64,000 nt of DNA from Saccharopolyspora kobensis (lineage in GTDB: Bacteria; Actinomycetota; Actinomycetes; Mycobacteriales; Pseudonocardiaceae), in assembly GCF_900108315.1 (NCBI RefSeq), contig NZ_FNVB01000003.1:841404-905403 (forward strand). Direction: 5' to 3'. The translations under genes and the position numbers were made by a program. This document shows positions 60,588-64,000 of the stretch, one piece after another. Positions within the stretch are counted from its first letter, which is position 1, and each line of letters begins with the position of its first letter. Below the pieces are notes generated by a model that worked only from the letters and a program-made list of their open reading frames with translations, did no database searches and was not told where the DNA came from.

Positions 60588-61883
60588 TCAAGATGGCGGA
60601 CGATAATCAACAAAACGTTGAGATGGCTGCAATTCCCGCGACCACCGCCACTCCCCCGGCTCCGGCGCGCCGACCAGCTTCAGCCCCGCGCGGCGCAGGG
60701 TCCGCGCGATCGCGGTGTTGTCGACGTGGGTGTGCGCGGTGAGCGTGCGCAGGTCCAGCTGCCGGGCCTGCTCGACGAGCCTGCCCGCCAGCGCCGCCCC
60801 CACCCCGCGCCGCTGCCAGTCGTCGCGGACCAGCAGGGCGAGCTCGCCGGTGTCGCCGTCGTACATCAGGTTCCCCATGCCGACCACGTCGCCGTTCGGG
60901 GCCACCGCCAGCAGCGCCCGGCCGAGCGCCGGGGTGAGCAGCCGCTGCAGGCCGCGCACGCCCGGCGCCGGTCCCGGGCTGAAGTAGCGCCGGTAGCGGG
61001 CGGCGCTGGAGCAGCGCTCGTGGAACTCGGCCACCAGCGCCACATCCGCGCGGTCGGCCGCCCGGATCGTCAACTCCACGCCGCCCGAGGTGCGGAACTG
61101 GTCCTGCGGTGGGCGAATTCGCGTTCGGCAGGCGGCAGCCAGCTCGACCATCGCGCTCGCCCGAGCGAACTCGGCAGGCGTGAACGAACCGCCTGGACGC
61201 TCCAGCACCAGCTCACCGCCGCCCGGCGCGGCCAGGCGCATCGCCGTCCCGGAGCACGAGCCCGCCTCCTCCTGCCAGCGGACTTCCACGCGGCCCAGCA
61301 GCGCGGACAGCGCGCGGACGAGATCGGTGCGGCCGTTGACCAGATCGGTGGCCAGGTTCGCGGTTCTCGTTGGCACGTCGTCGAGTTCCCGCACGTCCGC
61401 CCGCGCGACGACGACGTCCCGGCCGCCCGCGGCTTCGACGGCCTCGATCAGCTCCCAGCGGGTTGTCCGGTCGGGCACGTGCAGCAGGACCTCGTCGACC
61501 GCGCCGTCCGCCACCGGGTGGACCTGCATGGTGCGGATGTCGCCGCCGAGCGCGGCCAATCCGCCCGCCAGCCGGGCGAGCCTGCCCGGTGCGTCGGTGA
61601 CCGATGCGCGGAGCCTCCACAGCGCCTGGCGGACGTCGGGCTCTTCGGGCACTGGTGCCGGTGCGGTCGTCGTGACCTGGGGTGGGCGCTTCAGGAACCA
61701 GCGGATCGCTGCGACGACCAGCAGAACAGCACCGATCGACAGCAGCACGGACGAGCCGACGGTCAGGGCGTGCGCGCCGGTCACGGCGAGGTTCACCGCG
61801 CCCGCCGCGAGGAACAGCGCGGCCAACTCGACGAGTTCGCGGGTCCAGTCGCCGCGCGCTTGGCGATGCGGTCCGGGGTTCAT
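60588..61883 (-). CDS. Membrane-anchored ACT-domain GNAT acetyltransferase
   Basis: A 431-residue composite protein. Two N-terminal helices (about 17-65) are followed by an ACT domain (about 88-165: LRASVTDAPGRLARLAGGLAALGGDIRTMQVHPV), a middle region with VEVRWQEEAGSCSG, and a GNAT domain (about 270-420: VELTIRAADRADVALVAEFHERCS, acetyl-CoA loop VRDDWQRRGVGAALA). Actinomycete ACT-GNAT proteins such as the amino-acid-regulated lysine acetyltransferases acetylate acyl-CoA synthetases, with an amino acid bound to ACT. Added membrane helices are unusual. Confidence 0.82.
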   Translation of the reverse strand: MNPGPHRQARGDWTRELVELAALFLAAGAVNLAVTGAHALTVGSSVLLSIGAVLLVVAAIRWFLKRPPQVTTTAPAPVPEEPDVRQALWRLRASVTDAPGRLARLAGGLAALGGDIRTMQVHPVADGAVDEVLLHVPDRTTRWELIEAVEAAGGRDVVVARADVRELDDVPTRTANLATDLVNGRTDLVRALSALLGRVEVRWQEEAGSCSGTAMRLAAPGGGELVLERPGGSFTPAEFARASAMVELAAACRTRIRPPQDQFRTSGGVELTIRAADRADVALVAEFHERCSSAARYRRYFSPGPAPGVRGLQRLLTPALGRALLAVAPNGDVVGMGNLMYDGDTGELALLVRDDWQRRGVGAALAGRLVEQARQLDLRTLTAHTHVDNTAIARTLRRAGLKLVGAPEPGEWRWSRELQPSQRFVDYRPPS

Positions 61884-62128
61884 GAGGCCATGGTTCCGGG
61901 GGCGTGTTGCGTTCGGTCGACGTGCGGTTTCGGTGCGGTTAAGCGGGGGACGTCACACTTGGCCCGTAGCGGTGCGGTGCGCGGCTCGTCGTGCGTTGGG
62001 CGCCCTGGCGATTGGTTGCTGCAGTTGGCTCTTTGGGCATCGGCATCGAACGACGACACCCGGCACTCCGGCGCCGGAGCAGCTCCCTTCCCCGGGTTTG
62101 ATCACCGCATCGAGTGATCGATATTTTG

Positions 62129-62144
62129 TCGAAACTTTGTTCTA
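62129..62144 (+). promoter_or_regulatory. LexA/SOS-like box before the DUF222-HNH gene
   Basis: TCGAAACTTTGTTCTA matches 10 of the 12 fixed positions of the actinobacterial SOS box TCGAAC-N4-GTTCGA, 20 bp upstream of the ATG at 62164. Mycobacterial 13E12/DUF222-HNH genes are known LexA-regulated loci, which supports the match. Confidence 0.5.
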
Positions 62145-62163
62145 TCGGTGCGACAATCGTTGC

Positions 62164-63576
62164 ATGGCACCGCTTTTGATGAGTTCCGCTGGTGACGCCG
62201 AGGGCCGTTCGGGCTCGGTGACGGCTCCGGCTGCCGCCACCGAGGGTGGGGTGGCCGTCGAGCTCTGCGCTGGCGGGCGGTCTGCGGTGGCTCTTCGCGA
62301 TGCCGAGATCGTTGCTGAGATCGCCGAGATCGAGCGGGCCGTGCGGGTGGCCCGGATGCGGCAGTTGCAGTTGATCGCCGAGGCCGGGCATCGCGGGTTG
62401 CACGTCGAGCGGGGAGCGCGCTCACCGCAGGCATGACTGCAGGGGTTGCTCAACATCGACTTCGGGGAGGCCAAGTCGCGTGTTGTCGTGGCGCGCGACG
62501 TCGAGCAGCGGACGTCCGGCTGGGGCGAACCGCTGCCCGCCGATCTGCCCGCCACCGCTGCCGCGTTGACCGACGGGGCCATCGGAATCGAGCACGCGCG
62601 AGTCGTTTCCCGCTGTGTGCGAACCATGCCCGAGCACACGCGGGTTCACCACACTCCCCAGATCGACGCCATCCTGGCCGACAACGCGCGCCGCATGTGC
62701 CCGCGTGATCTCGCCAAGCTGGCCGAGCGCATCAAGTACCTGCTGGACCAGGACGGGGCGTACCGCGACGAGGAGGCGCAGCACGAGGCGCGGGAGCTGC
62801 ACTGCGCCACCGGGCGGGACGGCATGCTGGTCGTCAAGGCGCGGCTCGACCGGGAAGTCGGTGCGAAGTTCGTCGAAGCGCTCCGGCCGCTGGCATGCCC
62901 TCGCCCCGAGACCGAGGGCGAGAAGGATCCGCGCAGTGCCGGGCAGCGCAACGCCGACGGGTTCGCCGCGATGATCGATCTGGTGCTGGACTCCGACCAG
63001 ATGCCCCGCACCGGCGGGCAGCGGCCGCACCTGAACATCACCATCGACTTCGACGACCTCAAGCGCGGGTCGCTGCTCGGCGACGAGGGCATGCCCGGCA
63101 CGCTCCAGGCGACCGAACAGTCCATCACCGCTGAGAACGTCCGCCGCATCGCCTGCGACTGCGAGGTGTTGCCGATGGTGCTCGGCGGGGACAGCCTCCC
63201 GCTGGACGTCGGAACCTCCCGGCGAACAGCACCCACGCACATCCGGGCCGCCCTGTTGCAGCGCGACGGCGTGTGCGCTTTCCCTGGCTGCGATCGTCCG
63301 CCCGGCACACCGCAAGCGCACCACGTCGTGCACTGGATCGACGGCGGCCCCACCACCGTCGAGAACATGGTCATGCTCTGCGCACATCACCACCGCGTCG
63401 TGCACGGTCAGCGGTGGGGAATCGGCCTGCACCACGGTCGGCCGGTGTTCACGCCACCGTCCGATGTGGACCCGTCACGGAAACCCAGACCTGGCGGCAG
63501 AGCGCTGCCCGCCGAATACCGCGCAACCCTCCGGGATCTCATCCCTGCACCCAGGGCCCCGGAGGGCACCGCGTGA
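62164..63576 (+). pseudogene. DUF222 / HNH endonuclease (13E12-like), interrupted by one in-frame TGA
   Basis: The reading frame is continuous for 471 codons except for a TGA at 62434-62436 (codon 91). The N-terminal part (IVAEIAEIERAVRVARMRQLQLIAEAG) and the rest (LLNIDFGEAKSRVVVARDV, DUF222 core, then the HNH CAFPGCDRPPGTPQAHHVVHWIDGGP with ENMVMLCAHHHRVVH) are in one frame. The stop falls in SPQA-stop-LQGLL, where Trp (TGG) is plausible, so one G-to-A change explains it. All HNH residues are intact. It may be a recent null allele, a sequencing error, or two expressed fragments (62164-62436 and 62446-63576). Confidence 0.85.
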
Positions 63577-63655
63577 CGCCCGCGTGCCCGAGGGGCCTGA
63601 AGTACTGTCCCGCGATGATTGTGCGGAACGGCGTCGGAGGCGGCTGGCCCCCGGG

Positions 63656-64000
63656 TCAGCGCAGACCGGTCGCCCATGCCGTGAGTGCGGCGAAGTCGTT
63701 GCTGGTGAGACCGCAGCGGGGATCGACCCGGTGCAGCAGAGCAGGACCGTTGTGATGCTCGTTCACCCAGGCCCGATCCGCTTCGGTGATCTCGTCATCG
63801 ATCCAGGCGAAGGCCCGGCCTTTCGCCCAAGCGACGATCTCCGGGGTCTTCCAGAACACGCCGCCCCCAGGCTCGTCACGCGGCGAGGGCCAGGCGATGA
63901 AGGGCAGCTCGGGCAGTCCTAGGACCGGTGCGACGAAAGCGTTGGCTTCGTCCTCCCACGTGGTCGCCCACACCAGCTCGAAGGGGAGCGCGTCCAACGC
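63656..64000 (-). CDS. HAD-like domain protein, 5' end outside window
   Basis: At least 115 codons open to the right edge, ending GLTSNDFAALTAWATGLR. FELVWATTWEDEANAFVAPVLGLPELPFI and RAFAWIDDEITEADRAWV match the small actinobacterial HAD-domain family, whose N-terminal DVDG motif would lie beyond base 64000. The metal-binding Asp pair WIDDE is present. Its role is unknown; a phosphatase is suggested. It is convergent with the HNH gene. Confidence 0.75.
   Translation of the reverse strand, partial: ALDALPFELVWATTWEDEANAFVAPVLGLPELPFIAWPSPRDEPGGGVFWKTPEIVAWAKGRAFAWIDDEITEADRAWVNEHHNGPALLHRVDPRCGLTSNDFAALTAWATGLR

Overview
The window is 64 kb of high-GC (about 70 %), gene-dense DNA from an actinomycete. 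The gene set (XRE/DUF5753 regulator with tandem DUF397 proteins, an ECF42-type sigma factor with a DGPF protein, actinobacterial DUF222-HNH, HelD class II, AAC(2') and ACT-GNAT proteins, a DtxR-type iron box) points to a free-living soil actinobacterium. A member of Pseudonocardiaceae such as Saccharopolyspora is my best guess, by inference only. I see no rRNA, tRNA, CRISPR array, transposase or phage block. It reads as accessory catabolic and transport DNA of a chromosome.

Layout. 1-5.6 kb: a CoA-transferase facing a GntR-regulated set of two FAD amine/amino-acid oxidases and an SSS symporter. 5.7-11.7 kb: an aminoglycoside-phosphotransferase-like kinase, a dienelactone hydrolase, a DUF418 membrane protein with a NarL-type two-component system, and a DnaJ-TM-NERD fusion. 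12-14.3 kb: ECF42 sigma factor, VOC protein and DGPF/YciI protein. 14.3-21.6 kb: a homoprotocatechuate (3,4-dihydroxyphenylacetate) meta-cleavage cluster: hpaE, a DapA-family aldolase/lyase, an FCD-GntR regulator and a FAH-RraA fusion on the minus strand, facing hpaD and an MHS-type transporter. 21.6-30.6 kb: a VOC/TetR divergent pair, an APC permease, a HelD/HelR-like RNA polymerase recycler, a Mut7-C RNase-like protein, a MarR/amidohydrolase divergent pair and a beta-helix protein.

30.6-37.4 kb: a secreted GDSL esterase, an SSS symporter with a 43-residue membrane partner and trimethylamine monooxygenase (tmm), then an XRE/DUF5753 regulator with three DUF397 genes and two small ORFs. 37.9-40.3 kb: an ABC-F ATPase and AAC(2'). 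40.3-46.1 kb: a trans-4-hydroxy-L-proline catabolic operon (epimerase, pyrroline-hydroxycarboxylate deaminase-like, three-subunit HcnABC-like D-hydroxyproline dehydrogenase) next to an XRE-cupin regulator. 46.2-54.2 kb: a sugar-lactone/alditol oxidase-like flavoprotein, EutH, a secreted M28 aminopeptidase, a Tat-exported phosphoesterase, NupC, a quinone oxidoreductase with a MerR-type promoter, and idi. 54.3-60.5 kb: CitAB-like two-component system, CitM, an iron-regulated siderophore-binding lipoprotein and DctA. 60.6-64 kb: a TM-ACT-GNAT protein, a DUF222-HNH gene broken by one in-frame TGA behind an SOS-like box, and a truncated HAD-like gene.

The genes form small, locally regulated uptake-and-breakdown modules for amines, aromatic acids, hydroxyproline, citrate and dicarboxylates, many with a visible operator between divergent promoters. 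The most unusual signals are two repeat families. One is a roughly 46-bp perfect or near-perfect intergenic palindrome in four copies. The other is a roughly 65-bp repeat that sits at coding-gene junctions inside the hydroxyproline operon, where it lengthens one protein and appears to displace the start codon of another.
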